Positions 1 to 8,403 of a DNA stretch of 58,043 nucleotides are shown here, one piece after another. The DNA lies in the NCBI RefSeq assembly GCF_004342845.1, contig NZ_SLXB01000026.1:1-58043 (forward strand). The letters are read 5' to 3'. The notes beneath the pieces were generated by a model. The model saw only the letters and a list, made by a program, of their open reading frames with translations, was not told the DNA's origin and did not search any database. The translations under genes and the position numbers were made by a program. The DNA comes from Prevotella heparinolytica. Lineage in GTDB: Bacteria > Bacteroidota > Bacteroidia > Bacteroidales > Bacteroidaceae. Each line of letters opens with the position of its first letter. Position 1 is the stretch's first letter.

Positions 1-48
1 TCACGCCGATGGTACTGCGTAACAGTGGGAGAGTAGGTAGCCGCCGTC
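1..48 (+). rRNA. rrf: 5S ribosomal RNA, 3' end (5' part outside window)
   Basis: The first 48 bases match the 3' half of a Bacteroides 5S rRNA: the segment around GATGGTACTGCG, the GTGGGAGAGTAGG loop E/helix IV region and the terminal GCCGCCGTC. A run of seven T follows directly (49-55). Only the 3' portion is present, so an rRNA operon transcribed rightward ends here. Confidence 0.93.
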
Positions 49-61
49 TTTTTTTGAAGTG

Positions 62-91
62 GCCCCTCCATCCGGGAACGGATGGAGGGGC
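62..91 (+). terminator. Hairpin terminator after the rRNA operon
   Basis: A perfect 13-bp stem (62-74 with 79-91) closes on a GGAA tetraloop and lies just after the 5S rRNA. The T run precedes the stem (49-55), with only a short CTTT after it, so it may act as a processing or back-up terminator. Bases 92-263 contain no feature I can support. Confidence 0.75.
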
Positions 92-263
92 TTTCCGCTT
101 TTATTCCTTTTGGATAGTCCGGTGACAGGGAGAGCCTGGGAATTCAGGTTCCTTATAGCTTCCTTTACTGGTGCATGGGTGCTGAATTGGGGATAAAAAC
201 AATATATGGAAGAAGATTTTATTCTAAACACTACATAATCAGGAAAGCATTTAGCTATCTTAG

Positions 264-1001
264 TTACGATTGCTTTTTTAATGCAATGTTCAGTTTTTCC
301 CAATTGTCGTAAAGTGCCTGCATGGAGGGAAACAATACGTTGGCTCCGGCATCCAGCAGTACTTGTGCGTCTAACGGGCCGGTATTGACTGCTATTGTAA
401 ATATGCCTGCCGCCACTCCTGCCTCTACTCCGATGGGAGCATTTTCTATAACAATGGCTTCATCGGCTTTTATGCCTGCTTTCTGCAATCCCATCAAGTA
501 AGGTTCCGGATGAGGTTTACCATATTTTACGTCATAGGCAGTCACCATATGTTCACGCCGGAATATGCCGGGGAAACTCTGATTGAGCCGATTCAGCAGG
601 GAGTGTTGTCCGGAGCCGGTGACAAGTACCGGAATAAGGCCTGCTGCTTTTACTTTTTGCAGTATTTCCCATGCACCGGGCATAGGCAACGGTTCGGGAT
701 GAGTGCCGAACTCAACGCTTTTCTCCGCATAGATGCGCTTAATCAGTTCAGCCGGTGCGTCTGTGCCGTGTTGCCGACGGTAGACGATGTTAATTGTTCC
801 GGCGCCTGTGCGTCCTTCGTGCATATATGCCTCTTCGCGGCTTAGATGCAAGCCGTGGCGTTCCATCACTTTATGCCAAGCATCTGTATGGTAGGGCATG
901 GAGTTGAATAATACGCCGTCCATGTCGAAAAGAACGGCCTTGAGTTGGATATGAGGAAGTCCGGAAGTTTCCGTAAAGCGGAAAGTGGCGTTTTCAATCA
1001 T
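264..1001 (-). CDS. HAD-superfamily sugar-phosphate phosphatase / beta-phosphoglucomutase-like
   Basis: The 245-residue protein is a subfamily IA HAD hydrolase. The nucleophile motif FDMDGVLFNS is near residue 25, followed by a helical cap domain, a motif II threonine in LVTGSG, the Lys region KYGKPHPEP and the acidic motif VIENAPIGVEAG. Such proteins hydrolyse or isomerise small phosphorylated sugars in the cytoplasm; the exact substrate cannot be read from sequence. The roughly 18 residues before the first beta strand are longer than usual, but the only good upstream promoter (1028-1035) supports the start at 1001. The gene stands alone, facing the rRNA operon. Confidence 0.88.
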   Translation of the reverse strand: MIENATFRFTETSGLPHIQLKAVLFDMDGVLFNSMPYHTDAWHKVMERHGLHLSREEAYMHEGRTGAGTINIVYRRQHGTDAPAELIKRIYAEKSVEFGTHPEPLPMPGAWEILQKVKAAGLIPVLVTGSGQHSLLNRLNQSFPGIFRREHMVTAYDVKYGKPHPEPYLMGLQKAGIKADEAIVIENAPIGVEAGVAAGIFTIAVNTGPLDAQVLLDAGANVLFPSMQALYDNWEKLNIALKKQS

Positions 1002-1027
1002 TTTCTATACCTGTTGTTTAGCGGAGG

Positions 1028-1035
1028 CAAAGATA
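1028..1035 (-). promoter_or_regulatory. Bacteroides -7 promoter element for the HAD gene
   Basis: Read on the minus strand this is TATCTTTG, an exact TAnnTTTG -7 element, 27 bp before the HAD start codon. No convincing -33 TTTG was assigned. Confidence 0.55.
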
Positions 1036-1192
1036 GGTATAATTCTCTTGATTGATGATAACAAATACAGAATCTACGGATATATGCGGTCTTTATGGTT
1101 CGAGACAGCAAATTCCCACATGATTCTGTACTCTGAAAGTCGCCATGGAGGTGTTTCGCAACACCCCCTGACGAGAAAAAAGAACAACCAAA

Positions 1193-1620
1193 CTATTCCA
1201 TTGTACGGATGGGCAAGTCCGCCACTCCGTTGTATGTGGCGTGTGTGCTTGCCAATCTTATTTTCGGCCCCGGAATCAAGGAACAGTAATTCAGTACATG
1301 ACGTATTCTTGCTCTTTGTTGGGGGGTGAATTCTTGTATGTAACCAATCTCATAGTCCATGATGTTTAGTGACGTAAAGACTTTATCCCTTTCGCAGTCG
1401 TATCGTTGTGCCAACTCCTCGACGGCGCACCACTGCGGAGCTTAGGTCACAGAGCACATTCCACATTACTGCTGACGCTTATTTCTAACGTCGCCCCTTC
1501 GCAACTGATGCCGGAGAAAGAGGTGTCGGACAATTCCAACAACTCTTTCTCACCTTGTTTGCAATCAAAGAGAACAAGACATGCAATGACGGCTGAAACT
1601 AAGAACAGGGGTTTCGTGAT
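1193..1620 (-). pseudogene. Remnant of a secreted zinc metalloprotease lipoprotein (start lost, interior deleted)
   Basis: Two fragments of one protein are visible on the minus strand. The 5' fragment (1447-1620) encodes a lipoprotein signal peptide (KPLFLVSAVIACLVLFDC) followed by a short stretch resembling the start of a BACON/Ig-like domain, and stops at TGA 1447-1449. Its expected start codon reads ATC although a good AAAGGAG sits just upstream at 1621-1631. The 3' fragment (1193 to about 1443), in another frame, has the C-terminal motif of M43-like proteases: NIMDY followed by EFTPQQRARIRHVLN. The catalytic HExxH region is missing. I infer a start-codon loss plus an internal deletion near 1440. 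Bacteroides metalloproteinase lipoproteins have this order of domains; the exact family is uncertain. Confidence 0.7.
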
Positions 1621-1683
1621 TCTGCTCCTTTAATGATTTATATTTTCTATTTGAATCATATTTTCAAATGGAACAGGCTTTTA

Positions 1684-3048
1684 TCAGGAAAACCCTTGCC
1701 CATTTTTATAGGGATATAACACTACAGTCTCTCCATCGCTGTTGGTCAGATGAAATGCTCCTTCTTTAATAGAAAATTTAAGGACTACGGTCTCAGTTTT
1801 CCCATCTTCATCGGTGCCAGTGATACTTAGCGTATCTCCTGATAGTTTCCATTTTATCTGAATCTCTCTTTCTTTCTTAAACCCTCCTTCATAAGAATCA
1901 TCAAGGATGTATTCTGTGATCGTTCCGGTATGGTTCGCTTTAAATACCAGAATGGCAACTCCGCCCTCGTCATAGCTTATCCATTTACCTATCTGTATAA
2001 GATACTGTTCCGGCCCATTGCCGGAGGAAGCTATCTCCTTGATGCGTTCTGCAAAATCTTCCAGATCTGAATCCAACAGTTCATATTTAGAGCCTAAGCG
2101 ATCCTGAATGAGTTCATTGACCGATTTGTTGAGTTCCGCAACCTGTTCTTGTGTCCAGTCGCCGAGGATGTCGAGAAAGTCTTTCTCGGCATCAAGCAGA
2201 TCTGAATTGTAAGTCTCTGCAAGAGTCGATTTTAGAACTGTGGTCAACAGCTTGAAGTTTGTATTACATGCTTTTGACAGTTTTGCGCCGTCAAGATTGC
2301 CGTCGGCAAAGGAAATCAGCAGTTCTCCATTGTCATTGACGAAGTTATAGGCACTTTCTCCCCATTGAATGAGGTCGTCGGATGTGGCGATGACGAGCCC
2401 TACTCCGGCCTGAATAAGCTTCGGCGCAGCCGTAATCGCCAAGTCAATGGGGCGTATGTGGCATTGGTCGCAATAGTTTTGAAAGGCTTCGCAATAGGGC
2501 TTATGTTCACTCCCATGTCCGGAAAGTCCACCGGTGTAGTATATGTCCTTGAAGATGGCCGGCGCATAGCGGTCCAGCTTTCCGGTAGAGAAATCCGCCC
2601 AAAAATCTTTGACGTTGTAATTCTTGGGCAGATGGTCAGGGTCTATGGCGCCAAACAGTTCGCGCCTCACCTTGCTGTCTTTTATATTGATGCCCGCTTT
2701 TTTGATGACTCCCAAAGCTGCGTATCTCGGCAGGGCGGTGGACGACTCCATTGCTTTGTAGAAGTCGTAGCCTGCTTTTACTTGGGCGATTGTTCCGCGC
2801 GTCTTTGTCTGACTCTTGCCAAGTGCCGTCAGTAGTTCGTATATCTTATCCGGGTCGTTGTATGAGGCATCCGGATTGGCAAGGCCAAAAATCATGCGCA
2901 TGCGCAACTCCTCGTACACCGAATAGAACGACTTGCCGTTTACAGACGTATCCGTAAACTCATAATCGGCCTCAGTGTCGTTTTTCTCGCAAGAGGTGAA
3001 GACACACGCCGAGCATATCAGGATGAAAAATAATAAATACCTTTTCAT
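1684..3048 (-). CDS. Lipoprotein of unknown function with C-terminal lipocalin-like region
   Basis: 454 residues. The start at 3048 is chosen because it gives a clean type II signal peptide (MKRYLLFFILICSACVFTSC) with Cys after FTS; the longer reading adds 19 unlikely residues. Residues after the signal are mostly helical, with paired cysteines (CEAFQNYCDQC, about residue 195) and a glycine/alanine-rich helix near 210-225. The last 90 residues are beta-rich (WKLSGDTLSIT, TVVLKFSIKEGAFHL) and look like the lipocalin-like domains common in Bacteroides lipoproteins. It is the last gene of a five-gene minus-strand cluster, separated from the barrel gene by a 144-bp gap that holds a hairpin. I do not recognise a function. 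Confidence 0.8.
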   Translation of the reverse strand: MKRYLLFFILICSACVFTSCEKNDTEADYEFTDTSVNGKSFYSVYEELRMRMIFGLANPDASYNDPDKIYELLTALGKSQTKTRGTIAQVKAGYDFYKAMESSTALPRYAALGVIKKAGINIKDSKVRRELFGAIDPDHLPKNYNVKDFWADFSTGKLDRYAPAIFKDIYYTGGLSGHGSEHKPYCEAFQNYCDQCHIRPIDLAITAAPKLIQAGVGLVIATSDDLIQWGESAYNFVNDNGELLISFADGNLDGAKLSKACNTNFKLLTTVLKSTLAETYNSDLLDAEKDFLDILGDWTQEQVAELNKSVNELIQDRLGSKYELLDSDLEDFAERIKEIASSGNGPEQYLIQIGKWISYDEGGVAILVFKANHTGTITEYILDDSYEGGFKKEREIQIKWKLSGDTLSITGTDEDGKTETVVLKFSIKEGAFHLTNSDGETVVLYPYKNGQGFS

Positions 3049-3127
3049 AAGTGTACAGATGATAATGATTCTACGTTTCTTAATATAGCTTCTTCTAAGC
3101 AACAATCTTTTCTTCGGAAAGCCGGTT

Positions 3128-3169
3128 GAGGGTTCATGGCTGTTTCCTGATTCTTTGCCTTGAACCCTC
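3128..3169. other. Inverted repeat in the gap between barrel and lipoprotein genes
   Basis: Arms 3128-3140 and 3157-3169 are complementary at 12 of 13 positions (GAGGGTTCA/TGAACCCTC core) around a 16-nt loop. It sits just after the 3193-3885 gene on the transcribed strand and has no clean T run. It may stabilise or partly terminate the transcript before the last gene of the cluster. Confidence 0.5.
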
Positions 3170-3192
3170 TCTTGCTCTATATCCGGCAGATG

Positions 3193-3885
3193 TCAGAAGA
3201 TGATTCCGAAAGTCAAGTCGAACGAGTTCACTTTTGTATGTGCGGTGATTTCATTCAAATCCATCGAATAACTGATACCACCTATGAACTTGTCGTTGAA
3301 ACGGGCGCGTAGTCCGAAATGGAGGCCGAACTGCACACGCTTCCACGGCTCCTGTCCCGCCTTTTTCATCTCTTCCTTTGAGAAAACATCTACTTTGTCA
3401 AATTTTCCTATGATATTTCCCCGCAAATAGACTCCCGCATAGGGGTCGAGGTTGATATTGTCGGCAATCGGAAAAGTATAGATGGCGCTGACGGGTATCT
3501 TGGCGGATAACATGCTGAACTTGTCTTGAAAGAAATATTGGGCTATGACTCCCGGTTCGATGTAGAAGGGTGTATTGCCCATGTTGATGGCTTTGAGATA
3601 GCCGGCGGAGAGTCCTGTGAATCCGCTGCTGGCACTCATTCCTTCGGCACTGATTTTCCAACTGGATGCGTTGTACTGCACGATGAAGCTGCTGAATCCC
3701 TCGTAATCGGACGAGCTGTAACTTTTCTGCTGCTTCTGCGGCTGTGCTTTCTGTTGGCTTTGCGATTGCGTCTGCTTGTTCTGCTTTTTCGCTTTCAGTT
3801 GGTCGAGTGTAATCACTTGTTGTGCCGACATTGATGCGCAAACTACTGCGAATGCTGCCATCATTAAGAATCTGAATCGTTTCAT
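3193..3885 (-). CDS. Small outer-membrane beta-barrel protein (PorT-like)
   Basis: 230 residues with a type I signal peptide (MKRFRFLMMAAFAVVCASMSA, cut before QQ), then a Gln/Lys-rich low-complexity linker (about 30-55). The remainder is made of alternating hydrophobic strands ending in a barrel-type terminal strand (SFDLTFGIIF). The pattern fits the outer membrane protein beta-barrel/PorT group of Bacteroidetes, about eight strands. It lies 28 bp after the coiled-coil lipoprotein gene and is probably co-transcribed with it. Role unknown; the neighbours suggest an envelope complex of lipoproteins around this barrel. Confidence 0.8.
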   Translation of the reverse strand: MKRFRFLMMAAFAVVCASMSAQQVITLDQLKAKKQNKQTQSQSQQKAQPQKQQKSYSSSDYEGFSSFIVQYNASSWKISAEGMSASSGFTGLSAGYLKAINMGNTPFYIEPGVIAQYFFQDKFSMLSAKIPVSAIYTFPIADNINLDPYAGVYLRGNIIGKFDKVDVFSKEEMKKAGQEPWKRVQFGLHFGLRARFNDKFIGGISYSMDLNEITAHTKVNSFDLTFGIIF

Positions 3886-3913
3886 AATAAATAGGATTTA
3901 AAAGTTATTGATA

Positions 3914-4759
3914 CTAATTGGTTTGAATAATCAGGTACTTCGTGTTGCTCCAGAAAGCCTCCGGGTCTAAGATGTGGATTTCTGAAGCATCCTTGCTTGT
4001 GCGTACAATCTCGTAGGAAGACGAGGGCATGGTGGAGAGTACTTTCGGCTTGCCTGCCGGAATCTCCATTCCGCCAAAGGTACGTGTGTCTACTTCCGTG
4101 AAGAGTTCGTGCGGCAGGTCGTCATAGTTTATTTTCGATCCCTTCAGGATACCGTTTTCTTTCAGAATCTTCTTCGATCCCATCACGACAAAGCCTTTGC
4201 CTATCTTCGCACTGCTCAGTAGCTTCTCCTGCTCTTGCAACTTTTTGTTGAGCGTTTGGTTGTCCTGATTCAGCGAGCTTACCTTTCCACGCAGTTGGGC
4301 GATGTTCACGTTCTTCTGGTTCAAGTCGTTCTTCAGCTGGGTTATCATTTGGTCTTTCTCTTCAATCTGTCGGTTCAGATAGTCTATAAGCGTTTCCAGC
4401 TTCTTCATGTCCACACCTTTCGCTTCCAGCATTTCGGCCATCTTCTTTATCTTCTCGCGCTGCTCCATGAGCGTGTTGGCAAAGGATTCGAGGTTCTTCT
4501 TCAACTGTTCTTTGTCTACCAATGTCCCTTCCGGCCCTTTGTTTGAAAAGAAGAGCCTGCCCTCTTGTTTTGCAATGGTGTCGAGCCCTTCGGAGAGGGT
4601 AGACACAAACGAGGTCATCTGCTCCATGATGCTTTGGTTTTGGGCGTTCATGGCTTCCAAAGAGTCCACTTGCTTTCTCAATTTGTCGGTTGCTCCGCCA
4701 CAAGCCGCCATGCCCGTCAGGGCGATGAGGGCTGTGGCTAAATACAGTAATTTTCTCAT
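3914..4759 (-). CDS. Coiled-coil lipoprotein
   Basis: 281 residues. The signal peptide ends in GMAAC, a fair lipobox, so the mature N-terminal Cys should be lipidated. Residues about 25-190 are an almost continuous coiled coil (heptad runs such as MEQMTSFVSTLSEGLDTI and the Gln/Asn/Lys-rich stretch to QEQEKLLSSAKIG), followed by a compact 85-residue C-terminal domain. The architecture resembles envelope spacer proteins that bridge a membrane anchor and a globular head. It is third in the minus-strand cluster, 48 bp after the preceding gene. No named family recognised. Confidence 0.8.
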   Translation of the reverse strand: MRKLLYLATALIALTGMAACGGATDKLRKQVDSLEAMNAQNQSIMEQMTSFVSTLSEGLDTIAKQEGRLFFSNKGPEGTLVDKEQLKKNLESFANTLMEQREKIKKMAEMLEAKGVDMKKLETLIDYLNRQIEEKDQMITQLKNDLNQKNVNIAQLRGKVSSLNQDNQTLNKKLQEQEKLLSSAKIGKGFVVMGSKKILKENGILKGSKINYDDLPHELFTEVDTRTFGGMEIPAGKPKVLSTMPSSSYEIVRTSKDASEIHILDPEAFWSNTKYLIIQTN

Positions 4760-4807
4760 TGTATAATTTTTGGGTTGTTTTCTTGACGTTATTACGTGCT
4801 TCCTCTT

Positions 4808-5335
4808 TTACAGTGGATTGGCCGTGATCTCCATTTTAATGGTACACCGCACAGTGAAACTGGCAGTTACGGCACCGGATTTGGTTTCGGCTCTGCCACG
4901 TACAACAATCTTCTTGTTTTTCAGCAGGTTATTGCCTATCCTATCGAGTGTGCTTTGATCGGCCACATTGATGGTTGTTCCTTTCTGTTTCATTTCGGGC
5001 ACGTCCACATCATTTCCTTTATACACGGTGCTGCCGTCTACTTTCAGTTCCAAGTCATACACGGCATTGTTGCCGTTGTAGGCGGGCACGCTCACAACGA
5101 GGCTCGTAACCTTGATTTTCTCCAAGTAGTCCATGTACTCTTTCAGCTCCTCGGCGTCGCTGAGTTTTACCTCCAACTGGTCTTCGCCCGACGTGTCGTT
5201 GTTTAACCTGACGGGAATGTTAATAGCCACTTCGGATTGAAATTCCACATCGGCCAATCCTTTTACCTTGTCGCATCCGCTGAATATGGCTAATGCTGCA
5301 AGCATGGCGAATAGTTTGATTGTTGCTGTTTTCAT
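4808..5335 (-). CDS. Small lipoprotein of unknown function
   Basis: 175 residues with a lipoprotein signal ending IFSGC. The mature part is a single beta-rich domain with an N-terminal strand (VEFQSEVAINIPV), a short central helix (DAEELKEYMDYLEKI) and a beta-rich second half ending in VRCTIKMEITANPL. The length and strand pattern suggest an Ig-like or jelly-roll fold, but I cannot name the family. It lies 56 bp after the large lipoprotein gene and 48 bp before the coiled-coil gene, so co-transcription is likely. Confidence 0.75.
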   Translation of the reverse strand: MKTATIKLFAMLAALAIFSGCDKVKGLADVEFQSEVAINIPVRLNNDTSGEDQLEVKLSDAEELKEYMDYLEKIKVTSLVVSVPAYNGNNAVYDLELKVDGSTVYKGNDVDVPEMKQKGTTINVADQSTLDRIGNNLLKNKKIVVRGRAETKSGAVTASFTVRCTIKMEITANPL

Positions 5336-5391
5336 ACTGAATCTTATTTATGATTGTTTGTAAAGCAGTAATTCTTCTATCTGTTAATTTA

Positions 5392-6663
5392 TCAGAAGGT
5401 ATAAGTCACGATGTATTGCTTTCCGTTGGAACTGGTGATTGTTACTTTGTCGAATACCTCCTCTGCCCCACCCGGTATGTAGAATGTGGCTTGGCCGTTG
5501 GAATTGCTGGCTTTGGTTTCCTCCTTCGAATAGCCATCGGTGCCGATGATATGGAAGTGTATGTTGCATCCGGCTATGGCAGGCATCAGTGTGGCGGTTA
5601 CAGTTACGCTTTGTCCGGGCGACGGATTGGTCGGAGAGGCTGCTCCGTTTACGAACTTGATGTCGTCGCAACTGTTGGCTGCAAACGGTTTGTCCATTCT
5701 GCAAATCTCCGGTTTGGTATCGCTGTTGTTCACCTCCGAAGTCTTTACCAATTGTATGTCGAGCGTACGCTCGTTGCCGGCTTGGGGATATTTGAAGTTT
5801 TTAATTACTACGGGAGCGTATCCGCCATCTACGTGAAGCGATACTGTTGCACCTTCGGGAATCATGTGGGTAGGCAGATGTCCTCCTACGGTGGTTTTTC
5901 CCGTTGTCATATAATATGTACCTTCGCTGCTTTTGGTCTTGCTTTTTCCCCACCAACTACACATCCACGCTACTCCGGCTCCTACCACTGCCCCTACGGC
6001 GGTAGTGGCGGCTACTGTGACGACAACGGGGGCTGCGGCCACCGATAGAGCAGCACCGGTGATTAAGGCAGCACCGGTTCCGATAACTGCTCCTGTTCCT
6101 ATATTTGCAGCCTTTTTAAGTTGCTCTTTTTGGAGCTTGTTCATGCCTGTGTGATATTCTTCAAGTGCATCTACTTCATCTACTTTTTTCTTTTCCTCAT
6201 ATTTTTTCTCTATCTTCTTGACCTCTTCCTTTGTTTCTTTAATCACATCTCCCACAGACTTCGCCAATCCCACGCTGAGACCGTTGTCTGTGCCCGGAAT
6301 GAAGTCGTATACGCTGCAACTGAATTCGGCTCTTGTCTCCACTGTATGCGATTTGGTGAATGCTTCCCAATGGCTTTGCAGTTCGTTCTGTCTTTCCAGA
6401 GCCGCTACAAGCTGTTCGCCTGCTTTAATATATTCTTCCACTATTTTGCTTGCCTCTGCTACGGCAAGCTTTTGGAAGTTGGCCGATTCAAAGGCTTGAG
6501 TCTTGACGATATAGTCTTCAAGACTTCTGTTCATATCCACAATTTGAGTGTCGAATGCTTTCACATTTCCTTCGTATGTACTCAAATCTTCAGAGTCGCT
6601 CTTTTCGCAGGCCATAAAATGAAGCAGAGTAAAAGAGAGTATTCCCAATAAGGAGGTTAGCAT
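5392..6663 (-). CDS. Lipoprotein with helical bundle, Gly/Ala-rich hydrophobic hairpin and Ig-like tail
   Basis: 423 residues from 6663. That start gives a compact signal peptide (MLTSLLGILSFTLLHFMAC) and has AAGGAG five bases upstream; a start at 6753 would add 30 basic residues. Domains in order: a long amphipathic helical region (about 20-185) rich in Glu/Lys; a 55-residue hydrophobic Gly/Ala/Val segment (GTGAVIGTGAALITGAAL and onward to WMCSWW) that could form a membrane hairpin; a short beta domain; and a C-terminal Ig-like domain (SPGQSVTVTATL, ending YIVTYTF). It is the first gene of the five-gene cluster. A helical bundle plus hydrophobic hairpin is also the plan of alpha-helical pore-forming proteins, but no homology is claimed. 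Confidence 0.75.
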   Translation of the reverse strand: MLTSLLGILSFTLLHFMACEKSDSEDLSTYEGNVKAFDTQIVDMNRSLEDYIVKTQAFESANFQKLAVAEASKIVEEYIKAGEQLVAALERQNELQSHWEAFTKSHTVETRAEFSCSVYDFIPGTDNGLSVGLAKSVGDVIKETKEEVKKIEKKYEEKKKVDEVDALEEYHTGMNKLQKEQLKKAANIGTGAVIGTGAALITGAALSVAAAPVVVTVAATTAVGAVVGAGVAWMCSWWGKSKTKSSEGTYYMTTGKTTVGGHLPTHMIPEGATVSLHVDGGYAPVVIKNFKYPQAGNERTLDIQLVKTSEVNNSDTKPEICRMDKPFAANSCDDIKFVNGAASPTNPSPGQSVTVTATLMPAIAGCNIHFHIIGTDGYSKEETKASNSNGQATFYIPGGAEEVFDKVTITSSNGKQYIVTYTF

Positions 6664-6857
6664 GTATCTCCTTTTGACCGAATGCAAAAGAGACCGGTAC
6701 TTCTGCACACCTTTTCTTCTTTTTTTGTACAATTTGCAGTTCTCTGTTTTCATAATTAATAAGTCTTAAGTTGTCCTACTCTGTCTTAGCTTTTCGGCTT
6801 CGCTACTCATGTTCTTGTGATTTTTACACAAAAAAAATTAAAATAGGCTTTGAGGGA

Positions 6858-6896
6858 ACTAACAAAACGTACAAATCGACTAACAAAACGTACAAA
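6858..6896 (-). promoter_or_regulatory. Paired 18-bp direct repeats, candidate AraC-type operator
   Basis: Two perfect copies of ACTAACAAAACGTACAAA lie at 6858-6875 and 6879-6896, a centre-to-centre distance of 21 bp (two helical turns on one DNA face). They are upstream of the lipoprotein operon and next to a gene for a membrane-bound AraC-family protein. Spacing and direct orientation match how AraC-family dimers contact DNA. I found no clear -7 element between them and the operon start. Confidence 0.65.
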
Positions 6897-6974
6897 GGTT
6901 CGTTTTAAGGGCATATTTTGAGGCTGTCGGAGGGAGGAGGGACAAAATTGTTAAATAATTCCCATATCAGAGTA

Positions 6975-7128
6975 TGTCTGAGTCCACACATTAGTAAATC
7001 CAAGCTCACACTTTAGTAGGTCTGAACCCGCACTTTAGTTGGGTTAAGCCCGCACTTTAGGCTTGCTACCCTCACACTTTAGGGAAGGTAAGCCCACGCT
7101 TTAGGAGAGCTAAGCCCGCACGTCAGGA
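6975..7128. repeat. Tandem array of seven 22-bp units (class A)
   Basis: Seven units of exactly 22 bp start at 6975, 6997, 7019, 7041, 7063, 7085 and 7107. The conserved core is TAAGCCCgCACTTTAG; the four to six bases between cores vary. The array fills the gap directly after the AraC-type gene stop (7136) and before the operator repeats. The same unit recurs at 35154-35285. Confidence 0.9.
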
Positions 7129-7135
7129 AACCGCA

Positions 7136-8341
7136 TCATTTGCAATGCTGTTTGTTCCATTGCTTGGGTGTGACACCCGTGTGTTTTTTAAAGATTCGGT
7201 AGAAAGATACTTCGTTTGTAAAACCTGACATCTCAAAGATTTCGAGTATGGAATATTCCGGGTCTTTCGAGGTGAGCAGCGATTTGGCATACTCCACCCG
7301 GTAGCTGTTGATGAAATCGGAGAAAGAGGTGTTAAGCTCCTTGTTGAGGTAATTGGAGATGTATGTCCGGTTGCTGCCTGTCAGTTTGGCAACGTCGGTG
7401 ATGAGCAATCCTTTTTGACGGAAGAGCTGTCGGCTTTCTACGACCCGGCACATTGTTTCTCCGAGAAGAAGATATTCCGGATTGGTGTCTTTGGCAGTGA
7501 GGCCGTTCCTGCCATTGTTGATGACATTTTCGGCAACAGTTGTTGATTCGTCTTTTTCCGCCGTCGTTTGTTCGTCGCGGCAGAGGTCGATGGCGGTGAA
7601 CTTCTGTTTGAAACCCACGTATGCCACAGAGAAAATCATGGTGCTGAAAATCACAGAAGGGATGATGACCATCCATGACTCCTGAATGAAGAAATCGCGT
7701 CCTATGTAGTTGGCTATGGCCGACAGAATGGTGAAGATTATGAATATGATCAGCAGTGAGCGTATCGGAGTCAGCGTTTTCTCCTCGGTATTGGCATAGA
7801 AGTTATTGACCTGCTTGTTGAATGCGGTGAGTCTTTTGGAACCGAAGTAGCATACCGGAATCAGTTGGATGGCATAAACTGTCTTCATGACGAGTAGCCT
7901 GAGGTATTGAGCTTGGGCGATGGCGGAATGCGTGACCTCTGATGCATCATGTTTGTAAAAATAGCTTTCTACGAAAGGAATCCGCTCATTGCCCATCATG
8001 ATGTAGAGCACGGCGGCCGCCAGGCTGATAAGCAGGGCGGGGAGCAATACCCAATAATCCCGGATGCGCAGGGGTGTAGCGTCCGTAAGTTTGCGGATGT
8101 ATAAGTAGTATAGCGGATAGCCTGCCAGTGTACAGAAAGTGTAGATGCTTTCGACGATGGAAAAAAGTTGGACATTTTTGTTGAAGTAAGCTGCATGCGA
8201 GAAGTAGAGCATGGCACAGACCAACATGAAACGGGTCAATAATCTCTTGGCGGGGTCTGCCGCACGATATTCCTTCAAGAAGATTACCGACCAAAAAAGG
8301 CACACTCCGAAAGGGAGGGTGGAGAATATGGCGTTTATCAT
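7136..8341 (-). CDS. Membrane-bound AraC-family transcriptional regulator
   Basis: 401 residues from the ATG at 8341. The N-terminal 240 residues form about six or seven membrane helices (INAIFSTLPFGVCLFWSVIFL, WVLLPALLISLAAAVLYIM, LLIIFIIFTILSAIANYIG, VIIPSVIFSTMIFSVAYVGF). A linker follows, and a C-terminal AraC helix-turn-helix pair closes the protein (LLITDVAKLTGSNRTYIS and YSILEIFEMSGFTNEVSFYRIFKKHTGVTPKQW). The design suggests an inner-membrane sensor that binds DNA on its cytoplasmic face. The adjacent direct repeats at 6858-6896 and the lipoprotein operon are its most likely targets, by inference. A -7 element lies at 8363-8370. Confidence 0.88.
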   Translation of the reverse strand: MINAIFSTLPFGVCLFWSVIFLKEYRAADPAKRLLTRFMLVCAMLYFSHAAYFNKNVQLFSIVESIYTFCTLAGYPLYYLYIRKLTDATPLRIRDYWVLLPALLISLAAAVLYIMMGNERIPFVESYFYKHDASEVTHSAIAQAQYLRLLVMKTVYAIQLIPVCYFGSKRLTAFNKQVNNFYANTEEKTLTPIRSLLIIFIIFTILSAIANYIGRDFFIQESWMVIIPSVIFSTMIFSVAYVGFKQKFTAIDLCRDEQTTAEKDESTTVAENVINNGRNGLTAKDTNPEYLLLGETMCRVVESRQLFRQKGLLITDVAKLTGSNRTYISNYLNKELNTSFSDFINSYRVEYAKSLLTSKDPEYSILEIFEMSGFTNEVSFYRIFKKHTGVTPKQWNKQHCK

Positions 8342-8362
8342 TGTCTCTATTTTTTGATGAAA

Positions 8363-8370
8363 CAAAGATA
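8363..8370 (-). promoter_or_regulatory. -7 promoter element for the AraC-type regulator
   Basis: On the minus strand this reads TATCTTTG, an exact TAnnTTTG element, 22 bp before the start codon at 8341. The upstream -33 is weak in a T-rich stretch. Confidence 0.5.
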
Positions 8371-8403
8371 AATGTTTATGTATTAAATAAAAAATAAAAC
8401 GTA

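Noticed and set aside
92..263. tRNA gene after the rRNA operon
   Set aside because: No cloverleaf or GTTCRANNC T-arm pattern could be found in this stretch.
6975..7128. CRISPR array
   Set aside because: Units are directly contiguous at 22 bp, without conserved long repeats and unique spacers, and there are no cas genes.
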